Below, piece after piece: positions 32,981-39,891 of a stretch of DNA of 64,000 nt. The notes under the pieces are model-generated. The model was not told the DNA's origin. It made no database searches and saw only the letters and a list, made by a program, of their open reading frames with translations. Position numbers and translations under genes: made by a program. Origin of the DNA: Chryseosolibacter sp044507775 (GTDB lineage: Bacteria > Bacteroidota > Bacteroidia > Cytophagales > Cyclobacteriaceae); contig JBIQIY010000007.1 in assembly GCA_044507775.1 (NCBI GenBank), positions 141,345 through 205,344 of the forward strand, in the 5' to 3' direction. The first letter of the stretch is position 1. Each line of letters opens with the position of its first letter.

Positions 32981-34144
32981 ATGGAAACTGCTGTCAAGGT
33001 AAAACCAAACAATGCCCAAAATTCTTCCGGAGGGCTGGCCGGAGGTGTCAGCGGAAGAATTACATCCGTCGATTTCTTCCGTGGCTTTACGATGTTTCTC
33101 CTCATCGGTGAGAGCACGCGACTCTACTATCTCCTGGAAGAATCCGGCGAAGCTGGCGGTGGACCGGTCGTCGCATACTTCGCGCGGATGTTCAGCCACC
33201 ACGAATGGCACGGCCTTCACTTCTGGGATCTCATTCAACCGTTCTTCATGTTCATCGTGGGGGTTGCGATACCATTCGCGGTAGCAAACCGCAAACGCAA
33301 GGGAGATTCGGATAAGACGATCTTCAACCACGCTTTGAAGCGCGCCTTCCTCCTGTTGCTTTTTGGTTGGGCCCTCTACTGCATGGATCCCGGACGAATC
33401 GTGTGGCGTTTTCAGAACGTCCTCGCGCAATTGTCTGTGACCTATCTTGTGGCGTTCCTGATCATGAGAAAGAGCATCACTTTTCAGTTAACTTTCTCGG
33501 TCGTCATCCTGTTGCTCACCGATCTTGCCTACAGGTTCTTCCCCGTCGAAGGATTCAACCACCCCTGGGTTCCCTACGAAAACCTCGGTGCCTGGGTGAA
33601 CAACAAGATTGAAGGAGTCGACAAGGCCAGTATATGGGCGTCACTGAATGCGATCCCCACAATCGCGCATACCGTGTGGGGCGTCGTCTGCGGACTCATT
33701 CTCATGAGTGACCGCCCGGTCGAAAAGAAAATTCGTATCCTCTTGACAGGGGCGGCTGCCGCATTGGTCGTCGGCTATGCGTTGGAATGGCTCGACATCA
33801 CACCCATCATCAAAAAGATCGCCACCTCCTCGTTCGTCTTTGCGAGCGGCGGATGGTCGATACTAGCCCTGGTCTTTTCCTATTGGCTTATCGACCACAA
33901 AAAGATCTTTATTACCGGCTCGCAGTTTTTCATTATCGTCGGCATGAACTCGATCTTCATCTACCTGTTCATGCACGTCGGGTGTCCGGACATCATCTAC
34001 AAGATGTTCGCCCCCTTCACGAAAGCATTTTTCTCCTGGGGCGGCGAAGTTACAGTAGCTGCTGTCACCGGCATTCTTGTCTGGGCGGCATTGTGGTATG
34101 TTTGTTACTGGCTGTATAGGAAGAGGATTTTCTTTAAGATATAG
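32981..34144 (+). CDS. HGSNAT-like/DUF5009 membrane acyltransferase-family protein
   Basis: 387 residues from ATG 32981 (METAVKVKPNN); a GTG at 32942 would add 13 residues. After a short cytosolic N-terminus, RITSVDFFRGFTMFLLIGE opens the polytopic domain, with HHEWHGLHFWDLIQPFFMF and VGVAIPFA(V)ANRKRKGDS following; about ten helices in all. The 'S-x-D-x-x-R-G-x-x-M' and 'W-x-G-x-x-x-x-D-x-I-x-P-x-F-x-F-I-V-G' motifs are those of the heparan-alpha-glucosaminide acetyltransferase (DUF5009/DUF1624) group; the His after HHEW corresponds to the catalytic region. It should acetylate a sugar across the membrane using acetyl-CoA; the bacterial substrate is unknown. Confidence 0.85.
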   Translation: METAVKVKPNNAQNSSGGLAGGVSGRITSVDFFRGFTMFLLIGESTRLYYLLEESGEAGGGPVVAYFARMFSHHEWHGLHFWDLIQPFFMFIVGVAIPFAVANRKRKGDSDKTIFNHALKRAFLLLLFGWALYCMDPGRIVWRFQNVLAQLSVTYLVAFLIMRKSITFQLTFSVVILLLTDLAYRFFPVEGFNHPWVPYENLGAWVNNKIEGVDKASIWASLNAIPTIAHTVWGVVCGLILMSDRPVEKKIRILLTGAAAALVVGYALEWLDITPIIKKIATSSFVFASGGWSILALVFSYWLIDHKKIFITGSQFFIIVGMNSIFIYLFMHVGCPDIIYKMFAPFTKAFFSWGGEVTVAAVTGILVWAALWYVCYWLYRKRIFFKI

Positions 34145-34149
34145 GGTTG

Positions 34150-34226
34150 CTGGTTACTGGTTACTGGTTACTGGTTGCTGGTTTGGTTATTGGTTGCAAG
34201 CATAGACAAACCAGCAACCATTAACC
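34150..34226. repeat. Heptamer-based inverted repeat between convergent genes
   Basis: TGGTTAC heptamers repeat four times from 34150. Part of the array (34166-34185) is complementary at 19 of 20 positions to 34207-34226 (arms start GGTTACTGGTTGC and end GGTAAT-like), giving a long hairpin between the acyltransferase and ric stops. It may serve as a bidirectional terminator although no T-run follows. Confidence 0.75.
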
Positions 34227-34242
34227 AGCAAGCAGTAACGGT

Positions 34243-34983
34243 TCAAGGTATCGCTGGTGCCGAAACAACCCTCTTCTCCATCTCAATCGCTTTCGGAAAA
34301 AGTATGTTGTTCTCCAGGTGAATATGCATGTGGAGATCTGCCTCGAACTCTTTTAGTAGCGCGAAGGTAACGCGGTAAGTGTTGCATGCATCCGCGGGTG
34401 GAGTGTAGTTGTTGCTGAGCGCAACAATCTTTGCGAAGCGCTCACCCTCTTCGTTGTGATCGTGCTTCATCATCTCGATGGGACTCTCGACGCTGGAAAA
34501 ATGTGGACGGCTGATGAGTGTGCGATCCTGTTCGGCCTTGGTCATCTTGCGAATGAAAGGAAACAGGATGAACTCTTCCTTTTTCATGTGCGCCGTCATT
34601 TCTCCGGCTGTTTGAGAGAACAACTTCTCAATCTCAGCCAGCTCCGGGTGCCTTCCGCCGTGGACGCTGACAATCTTCGCGAGATATGGTTTGATCTCCA
34701 GCAGCTTCGCATCTACGTAACGGTGATGCTTCTTCTCGATGTAATCGGCTAGCAGGTCCAACGGCCAGGCGTTGAAGTCTGTAGCTGGCTTGTCGGATTC
34801 CTTCAAGGCTTGTTCCAGGTCCTGGATAAGCGCGGCGGAGTCGATCTTTTCATTCTCACAAACATCCGCGATACTTCGGTTGCCCTTGCAACAAAAATCA
34901 ATGCCGAATTTTTCAAACACGGCCGCGGCCCGATAGTCTGCTGCAACTACTTCGCCTACAACATGGTGATCTGTAATATTCAT
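34243..34983 (-). CDS. ric: Ric (ScdA/YtfE) di-iron repair protein
   Basis: 246 residues. N-terminal ScdA domain with GIDFCCKGNRS (paired Cys) and a C-terminal hemerythrin-like four-helix bundle whose His/Glu ligands are seen in KKHHRYVDAKL, VHGGRHPELAEI, TAHMKKEEFILFP, MKHDHNEEGERF and LHMHIHLENNILFP. Ric proteins repair Fe-S clusters damaged by nitric oxide or peroxide and are regulated by NO-responsive factors. It follows the truncated haemoglobin gene by only 26 bases on the same strand, so it belongs with the Rrf2/oxidase operon. The short gap has no obvious promoter. Confidence 0.93.
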   Translation of the reverse strand: MNITDHHVVGEVVAADYRAAAVFEKFGIDFCCKGNRSIADVCENEKIDSAALIQDLEQALKESDKPATDFNAWPLDLLADYIEKKHHRYVDAKLLEIKPYLAKIVSVHGGRHPELAEIEKLFSQTAGEMTAHMKKEEFILFPFIRKMTKAEQDRTLISRPHFSSVESPIEMMKHDHNEEGERFAKIVALSNNYTPPADACNTYRVTFALLKEFEADLHMHIHLENNILFPKAIEMEKRVVSAPAIP

Positions 34984-35009
34984 ATTCTTGTTTTTATCAG
35001 TTGAACTTC

Positions 35010-35417
35010 TTATTGGATTGAACTTGCCGTTGGATTGTCTTTGTAATATTGGATCTTATGGTGAAACATCTCCGCCATGCGGGCACCTTGCCACTTGGCG
35101 CGCTCCGCTTTCTCGCCGGCGAAGTGGTCGTCTACAGTTTCGTAAAAGAGTTTCAGCCAGCGTTCGAAATGCTCCCAATCGACGGGAAGTTTTGCATGCG
35201 GTGGAAAGGGTGCCCCGTAATAAGTATGATCTCCGAGCAAAACCGTTTGCCAGAATCGGTACATCTTCTCCAGGTGCTCAGGCCACCGGTCCTGGATGAC
35301 GCCGTCGAAGATATCTTTCAGCATCTCATCGCGCCGGACCTTGCCATAAAAATTATCGACCAACACCTTGATGTCATCGAGCGCCAATATTTCCTTCATC
35401 GGGTTCACCGTGCTCAT
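35010..35417 (-). CDS. Group III truncated haemoglobin
   Basis: 135 residues. Short globin with LVDNFYGKVRRDEMLKDIFD, WPEHLEKMYRFWQTVLLGD and a C-terminal KWQGARMAEMFHHKIQYY helix; Tyr in NFYG and the His in the EHLEKMYRFW segment fit the distal/proximal positions of group III trHbs. Proteins of this group bind O2 and NO; several act in NO or microaerobic stress. The ATG overlaps the preceding gene's stop in ATGA. It is the seventh of eight genes running from the Rrf2 regulator, and ric follows. Confidence 0.92.
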   Translation of the reverse strand: MSTVNPMKEILALDDIKVLVDNFYGKVRRDEMLKDIFDGVIQDRWPEHLEKMYRFWQTVLLGDHTYYGAPFPPHAKLPVDWEHFERWLKLFYETVDDHFAGEKAERAKWQGARMAEMFHHKIQYYKDNPTASSIQ

Positions 35418-35836
35418 ACAAAAGATTTATAGAAATCCGGGTTCCAGTACATGATGAGATAAAACAGCGCAAATCCCACAAACACGACGATCATAGCCCA
35501 AACCCACGCGGGGATCGCCTTCGGGGTCTCCGATCCCGTGACCACAAACACATCGCTTCGCTCGCTTCCGTAGGCGTTGATCGTAACGGGGATCTGATCG
35601 TTGACCACTTCGTTTTCTTTCAGCCCTACAACTGAAATTGCCGGCCCGTTCCGTACTTCGAACGGAATTGTGCGTATGCCCTCGTTGCCGTTCGTCGAAC
35701 GCGCCACGACCCGAAGCGTATGTTTTCCATCGGGTATTTTTGTGGTGTCGAAAAGAAACCGGACGGGCGGTGTGAACTCCGCAAACGGGACCGGGTCGGC
35801 GTCCAGAAATACTTTGACTGTGCGGTTATCGTCCAT
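35414..35836 (-). CDS. Membrane-anchored Ig-like protein of the oxidase operon
   Basis: 140 residues from ATG 35836 (a TTG two codons upstream, giving a 4-base overlap, is the alternative). The N-terminal ~100 residues are beta-strand rich and Ig-like (RFLFDTTKIPDGKHTLRVVA, IRTIPFEVRNGPAISVVGL, VPVTINAYG), followed by one membrane helix (IPAWVWAMIVVFVGFALFYL) and a short tail IMYWNPDFYKSFV. With no signal peptide the topology is uncertain. Its position among cbb3 oxidase genes suggests an accessory subunit or assembly factor. No family name is recognised. Overlaps the haemoglobin gene in ATGA. Confidence 0.75.
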   Translation of the reverse strand: MDDNRTVKVFLDADPVPFAEFTPPVRFLFDTTKIPDGKHTLRVVARSTNGNEGIRTIPFEVRNGPAISVVGLKENEVVNDQIPVTINAYGSERSDVFVVTGSETPKAIPAWVWAMIVVFVGFALFYLIMYWNPDFYKSFV

Positions 35837-35838
35837 CC

Positions 35839-36111
35839 TCAATAAAAGTTTTCAACTACAATATTCTTAATATGCTCCTTCCCGCCTTCGTTTGGACGGA
35901 TGAGGAACTTCAGGCTTAGATATAATGTAAAACCCACGATAATCACCGCTGACCAGATAATAATGTAATCGAAGTTTGCCTGTGCACCCGTACCATGTGA
36001 AATATCCTGCAAGACCTCGGGTTGACTTTTCTTGCACACTTCGCATGCAAGCGCGTTGCCGATTGGAAATGCAAGGAAGATAATTCCGATCAGAATTCTT
36101 AAACGAGTCAT
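35839..36111 (-). CDS. Small exported membrane protein with CxxC motif
   Basis: 90 residues. Signal-type helix MTRLRILIGIIFLAFPIGNALA immediately followed by CEVCKKSQPEV (CxxC), then a spacer and a second helix IIIWSAVIIVGFTLYLSLKF with a charged tail. The CxxC after a cleavable-looking helix faces the periplasm and could bind metal or haem or form a disulfide. Located between the 82-residue and Ig-like proteins of the oxidase operon and overlapping the former by four bases (ATGA). Function unknown; a CcoQ/CcoS-like accessory role is only a guess from position. Confidence 0.75.
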   Translation of the reverse strand: MTRLRILIGIIFLAFPIGNALACEVCKKSQPEVLQDISHGTGAQANFDYIIIWSAVIIVGFTLYLSLKFLIRPNEGGKEHIKNIVVENFY

Positions 36112-36356
36112 ATTACGCTGGTTTTCGACCAGTAGTGATTTGCGCGGGCAATTGTTTGAAATTCCAGTGCGATAACCTGAGCGCTCGCGATGAGCATTGC
36201 AGGATCGTTCGCGTACTCGGGACGCAGCTTCTTCCTCACCTCGGGATCCGTCTGGATGACGCCAATGGATTTCCGCGCCAGCTTGATGGCGAGATCCCGT
36301 CCTTCCTGCGGTGTTTTGGTGATCAGTGATTCCACGTAGATTTCCTTAGTTTCCAT
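36108..36356 (-). CDS. 82-residue soluble protein of the oxidase operon
   Basis: Starts METKEIYVESLITKTPQEGR at ATG 36356; the frame continues upstream to 36647 but that part is antisense-like low-quality sequence inside the cytochrome gene, so it is excluded. The protein is mostly helical and charged (LAIKLARKSIGVIQTDPEVR; PAMLIASAQVIALEFQTIA), with no signal peptide and no Cys. It starts five bases after the CcoO-like stop. Its tight coupling argues for a role with the oxidase or the haemoglobin, but no family was recognised. Confidence 0.75.
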   Translation of the reverse strand: METKEIYVESLITKTPQEGRDLAIKLARKSIGVIQTDPEVRKKLRPEYANDPAMLIASAQVIALEFQTIARANHYWSKTSVI

Positions 36357-36361
36357 ATCGT

Positions 36362-37363
36362 TTATTGGTTTGGTTGCATAACTTGTGCGCGGATTGTCTT
36401 TACATCGTCGGCACTGATTGCTGGCGCGTCGTTGCCCCAACTCGATCGCTCGTACGTGGCAATGGCAGCAATCTCCTCGTCTGTTAACTGATCGGCAAAG
36501 GGAGGCATCACTCCAAATTCTGTCCGGGCATCGTATCCCTGCAGGATAATCCGGACGAGAGTCTCCGGATTCTTGTTCATGACGATGTTGCTCTTCGCCA
36601 ACGGGGGAAAAGCACCAGCCAGGCCGTTGCCGTCCGTCTGATGACATGCCGCGCAGGTTTGCATGTACAGACCTTTTCCATCCGGTAAGGCGGGCCCTGA
36701 TGGCGTCGTTGCTGCCGATTTCTTTTCCCGGTAGGGAATGAATTCCGGCGACACACCGGGGAGCGGCGCCTGCTTCAAGGACTGGAGGTAGCGGACAAGG
36801 TTGACCGCCTCTTCCGTAGCCACAATTTTCTTTTTCTTGTTGCTCAGGAATTTTTCGGGGACGGGCACAACGATATCCTCCGGCGTCACGCGGCTTTCAT
36901 CTTTTTCTTCAAACAGCCATTTATAGGCTGGCATCACCGATTCCTTGACTACAATGCGCGGGTTGTAAAGGTGCATAAAGTGCCACTCCTCCCCTGGTTT
37001 GCGCTGGCCCACATTCGTCAGGTCAGGTCCGGTTCGCTCGCTTCCCAAAACCGATGGTGACTGCCGCCAAACGTCCATCCGGGCTTTGCTGAAAAAATAA
37101 TCGGAGGCCATGGATGGACGTTGCCCCCACACCTTATCCATCTCGATGTTTCTCACCTGCTGCGTGTGGCACACCATGCAGTTCTCCTTCACGTACACAT
37201 CCAGTCCATGGCTCTCCTGTTGACTTAAATCCTTCATTCCCGGCAAGGGCTGCGTTTCCTGCATCAGGAAAGCGGGCCATACGGCTACGAAAAAGCTCAG
37301 CGTCCCGAAGACGAGGAACGAAGTAACCACCAGGTTTCGATGACTTCTATGAAAGTTCAGCAT
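36362..37363 (-). CDS. CcoO-cytochrome c fusion subunit of cbb3-type oxidase
   Basis: 333 residues from ATG 37363, which lies 17 bases inside the ccoN 3' end. One N-terminal membrane anchor (LVVTSFLVFGTLSFFVAVW), then a CcoO/FixO-type mono-haem domain with Cys62-Met-Val-Cys65-His66 and axial Met in VKESVMPAY, a linker (~200-225), and a second class I cytochrome c domain with Cys237-Ala-Ala-Cys240-His241 and GVMPPFADQL. It thus merges CcoO with a CcoP-like electron-entry domain in one chain; no separate CcoP is nearby. It passes electrons from periplasmic cytochrome c to CcoN. Confidence 0.9.
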   Translation of the reverse strand: MLNFHRSHRNLVVTSFLVFGTLSFFVAVWPAFLMQETQPLPGMKDLSQQESHGLDVYVKENCMVCHTQQVRNIEMDKVWGQRPSMASDYFFSKARMDVWRQSPSVLGSERTGPDLTNVGQRKPGEEWHFMHLYNPRIVVKESVMPAYKWLFEEKDESRVTPEDIVVPVPEKFLSNKKKKIVATEEAVNLVRYLQSLKQAPLPGVSPEFIPYREKKSAATTPSGPALPDGKGLYMQTCAACHQTDGNGLAGAFPPLAKSNIVMNKNPETLVRIILQGYDARTEFGVMPPFADQLTDEEIAAIATYERSSWGNDAPAISADDVKTIRAQVMQPNQ

Positions 37364-39212
37364 ATGCTTTCGTATTAATAGGTTGGGATGATTGCTCCGG
37401 AACAGCAACCTCCTTGCTCTTCTTCACCATTACATAAAAGTTATAGGCAAACATCAAATGCGAAAGGAACATCAGCGAGCCGCCGATCGCGCGCCAGATC
37501 CAGTAAGGTTTCATCAATGACACGGATTCAATGAAAGCTTCGCCGCCGATCCAGCTCAGGCCTTTGAACGTTCCCCCAGCCATCAGCGAAATCATGTACG
37601 CGAACAACCCGACAAAGGCGAGCCAGAAGTGAACCCCGACAAACGCCTGGGTCGGCTCCTTCCCGGTGATGCGCGGAACAATCGCGTAAACGCAGGCCCA
37701 CAGTATGAATGTGATAATCCCATACATGGTCATGTGCGAATGCGCCACATTGAAATCGGTAAAATGCCAGACGTAGTTCGTAAACCGGAATGCCTGGAAG
37801 CTTCCCTGCGATGATCCCACGAAATAGAAGACGACACCGACGAGAAAGAAGGGCAACACATAACTCTTCGCGATCTCATTCCAGCTTCCACGCATGGTCA
37901 TGAGAAAATTCGTACTGCCTGCGATGACGGGAATAAACATACCCGCACTGAAAACGATGGCGACGGTCTGCAACCACCATGGCAGCGGACTGAAAACAAA
38001 ATGGTGCGTGCCGATCATCGTGTAAAAAAGCATCTGCGTCCAGAACGCAAGCACACCCAGCGAATAAGAGTAGATGGGTTTGTTCAGGGACGACGGCAGG
38101 TAGTAATATATAAGTCCGAGTGTGAAAGTCATGAACCACATGCCTACACCCTGGTGCATGTAGTAACCCTGAATGACTGTCTCACCCAGGCCGTCCTGGT
38201 AGTTGGGAAGATATCCGATGGTGACGAGCGTAATCGTCCAGATAAGCCCACCGAGCAAGTACCAGTTCGAAATATAAATATCGGAGATCTTGCGTGCTGC
38301 AATGGTCTTGTAGAAGTTCCAGAAGGTAATGATGAGGCCCACAGCAAACAGCAGCATCACAGGCCAGATGTATTCGCGGTATTCGCCGCCGCCATTGTTG
38401 ATACCCGCCATGAGCATGATGTTCCCGATCAGGACCGAACTGTTCATCAGTATCCAGGCGCGCCATGCCCATACATAACTGTGAATCTTTGTGTTCGACG
38501 TACGGGCAACGACAAAGTAAGCGAGTCCGACCATGGCCAGCGATGCCCATCCCCAGAACACGGTGTTCGTATGCACAGGCCGGAGGCGGCCAAAAGAAAG
38601 CCATGACTGACTATCCATCTCGGGCCAGACGAACTTCATTCCAACATACTGTCCAACCAGAGTTCCGAACACGAGCCAGCAGACGGAAGCCGTTAGATAT
38701 GCGATGATGATCTTCCGCAGCGGCTCCGGAATGGTAATGATTTTGTGAAATAACTTTTTCTTTTCATCGACATACGGATTATCGGGATCGGAAGTCAGAT
38801 TGACGATCATTCCGCGTTTGTCAGCAGCAATCGCATCGCTGCCCAGCTCGGTGCCTCGCAATTTATATCGAAGCGCGGCCTTGCGACTCTCCAGAATAGT
38901 GTCGATCTCCTCGTCGTCAAGTCCGGCGATCTCTTCTACAAATGCCCGCTTGCGCTTGTCTTCCTGTTTCTTTTTAACTGAAGTAAGGAGATTAGAAAGC
39001 TTCGCCGCCAGGATCACGATGGCAATCAGAATGACAATTGTGACCAGTACGAGTGTCCCGATGATCCCGGGACTGGCATACCATCCCGTCGTATCCGGGT
39101 TGGGGTTCGTCTGTGCGAGCAAAGGCGAACTTAAGGTCATCAGCAAAGCGACAAATGTAAAGCGCGATATTTCGGATATTTTTATCCTAAATAAGGTCAA
39201 ATTTTTTTTCAT
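37347..39212 (-). CDS. ccoN: cbb3-type haem-copper oxidase catalytic subunit, with N-terminal extension
   Basis: 621 residues from ATG 39212, overlapping the rrf2 stop in ATGA. The ~160-residue N-terminal extension has a signal-like helix (~15-33), a second helix (~47-70) and a charged cytoplasmic stretch (KKKQEDKRKRAFVEEIAGLD). The core follows: His214 (haem b), His353, His403 and His404 (CuB), His491 (haem b3) and His493 (haem b) all in their expected motifs (RPVHTNTVFW, YYMHQGVG, GTHHFVF, NVAHSHMTMYG), and the YSY motif at 381-383 that carries the cross-linked Tyr of cbb3 enzymes. High-affinity O2 reduction is therefore likely; NO reduction cannot be ruled out. Confidence 0.9.
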   Translation of the reverse strand: MKKNLTLFRIKISEISRFTFVALLMTLSSPLLAQTNPNPDTTGWYASPGIIGTLVLVTIVILIAIVILAAKLSNLLTSVKKKQEDKRKRAFVEEIAGLDDEEIDTILESRKAALRYKLRGTELGSDAIAADKRGMIVNLTSDPDNPYVDEKKKLFHKIITIPEPLRKIIIAYLTASVCWLVFGTLVGQYVGMKFVWPEMDSQSWLSFGRLRPVHTNTVFWGWASLAMVGLAYFVVARTSNTKIHSYVWAWRAWILMNSSVLIGNIMLMAGINNGGGEYREYIWPVMLLFAVGLIITFWNFYKTIAARKISDIYISNWYLLGGLIWTITLVTIGYLPNYQDGLGETVIQGYYMHQGVGMWFMTFTLGLIYYYLPSSLNKPIYSYSLGVLAFWTQMLFYTMIGTHHFVFSPLPWWLQTVAIVFSAGMFIPVIAGSTNFLMTMRGSWNEIAKSYVLPFFLVGVVFYFVGSSQGSFQAFRFTNYVWHFTDFNVAHSHMTMYGIITFILWACVYAIVPRITGKEPTQAFVGVHFWLAFVGLFAYMISLMAGGTFKGLSWIGGEAFIESVSLMKPYWIWRAIGGSLMFLSHLMFAYNFYVMVKKSKEVAVPEQSSQPINTKAYAELS

Positions 39213-39643
39213 CGTATCAGGATGGTTTTTCCGGATTTGAGTCCCATTGCCAGGTCGTGTATGGTTGTAGTCTCCAGCATTTCTTTTAATTGCGCCCGCA
39301 CTTTTACGAACTTGTGGTGCATGGGGCATGGCTGCGTGTTGCTGCACTCTTTCAGGCCCAGCCCGCATCCGTTGTAAATGGAATCGCCGTCAATCGCAGC
39401 GACGATCTGGCTGACTTTAATGTCCTTCATCTTCGGCTTATCGATATAAAAGCCTCCGCTGGGCCCGGTTTGCGAACGAACGATCTTTTGTTTGACGAGC
39501 GCGCCGAGAATCTTGGCGGTGAATGCCTCCGGCGAACCGACATTCTCGGAAATATCACCAATCTTGGTCGGAGCGTCCTGACCCGACTGGGTGGCGATGT
39601 ATATAATGGCCTTGATGCCGTATTCGCAGGCTTTTGAAAACAT
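39209..39643 (-). CDS. Rrf2-family Fe-S transcription regulator (NsrR/IscR-like)
   Basis: 144 residues. N-terminal winged helix (MFSKACEYGIKAIIYIATQS, ISENVGSPEAFTAKILGALV, QTGPSGGFYI). The wing is followed by three Cys at 93, 100 and 106 (C-x6-C-x5-C in GCGLGLKECSNTQPCP), the layout that binds a Fe-S cluster in NsrR and IscR. First gene of the operon containing cbb3 oxidase, haemoglobin and Ric, so an NO- or O2-responsive repressor that controls its own operon is the simplest reading. A strong promoter with an overlapping dyad lies 20-55 bases upstream. Confidence 0.92.
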   Translation of the reverse strand: MFSKACEYGIKAIIYIATQSGQDAPTKIGDISENVGSPEAFTAKILGALVKQKIVRSQTGPSGGFYIDKPKMKDIKVSQIVAAIDGDSIYNGCGLGLKECSNTQPCPMHHKFVKVRAQLKEMLETTTIHDLAMGLKSGKTILIR

Positions 39644-39662
39644 TTTTTCGCTGATCTGAGCA

Positions 39663-39693
39663 CAAATATAGAACTATTCTAAATTAAGACAAA
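39663..39693 (-). promoter_or_regulatory. Bacteroidota-type promoter of the rrf2-cco-trHb-ric operon
   Basis: On the minus strand TTTG (39693-39690) is followed after exactly 19 bases by TATATTTG (39670-39663), a perfect match to the -33 TTTG / -7 TAnnTTTG consensus. Predicted transcription start ~39656, 13 bases before the rrf2 ATG. The TTTG is embedded in the palindrome GACAAATTTGTC (39688-39699). Confidence 0.75.
39665..39685. promoter_or_regulatory. Candidate Rrf2 operator dyad
   Basis: A 21-base dyad centred on 39675 (core TAGAA-CTA-TTCTA, eight of ten positions paired) covers the -7 element and the spacer of the operon promoter. Its size and odd centre fit the 11-1-11-like sites bound by dimeric NsrR-type regulators, so autoregulation is a reasonable inference. 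Confidence 0.5.
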
Positions 39694-39712
39694 TTTGTCC
39701 GAAATAAATAAA

Positions 39713-39770
39713 AAGCACAAAGCACAAAGCAGAAAGCACAAAGCAGAAGCGGAAAGCGGAAAGTGGAAGT
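39713..39770. repeat. AAAGCAC/AAAGCAG heptamer array
   Basis: Five to seven successive heptamers (AAAGCAC, AAAGCAC, AAAGCAG, AAAGCAC, AAAGCAG, then AAAGCGG variants) occupy the divergent region between rrf2 and the efflux operon. Same style of short heptanucleotide repeat as at 34150, 47366 and 53405. Confidence 0.8.
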
Positions 39771-39891
39771 TGGAACTTTTGAGTTTTTACGTAAGCGGTC
39801 CTATAATTTTAATAAGAACTTTCATTCGGACGTTGTTGGTGCAAATTTTGCTAATTCAGCGTGTACAACATTTTAACAAATAACGGAACGA

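Noticed and set aside
36357..36647. Upstream extension of the 82-residue protein
   Set aside because: The extra N-terminal part lies inside the CcoO-cytochrome coding region in another frame, with antisense-like composition; the ATG at 36356 follows the upstream stop by five bases and fits the operon.
37347..39212. Calling the catalytic subunit a nitric oxide reductase
   Set aside because: The NO-linked neighbours are suggestive, but the CuB His set, the YSY motif for the cross-linked Tyr and the CcoO-type partner fit a cbb3 oxygen reductase; the Glu residues typical of NorB were not seen at the expected positions.
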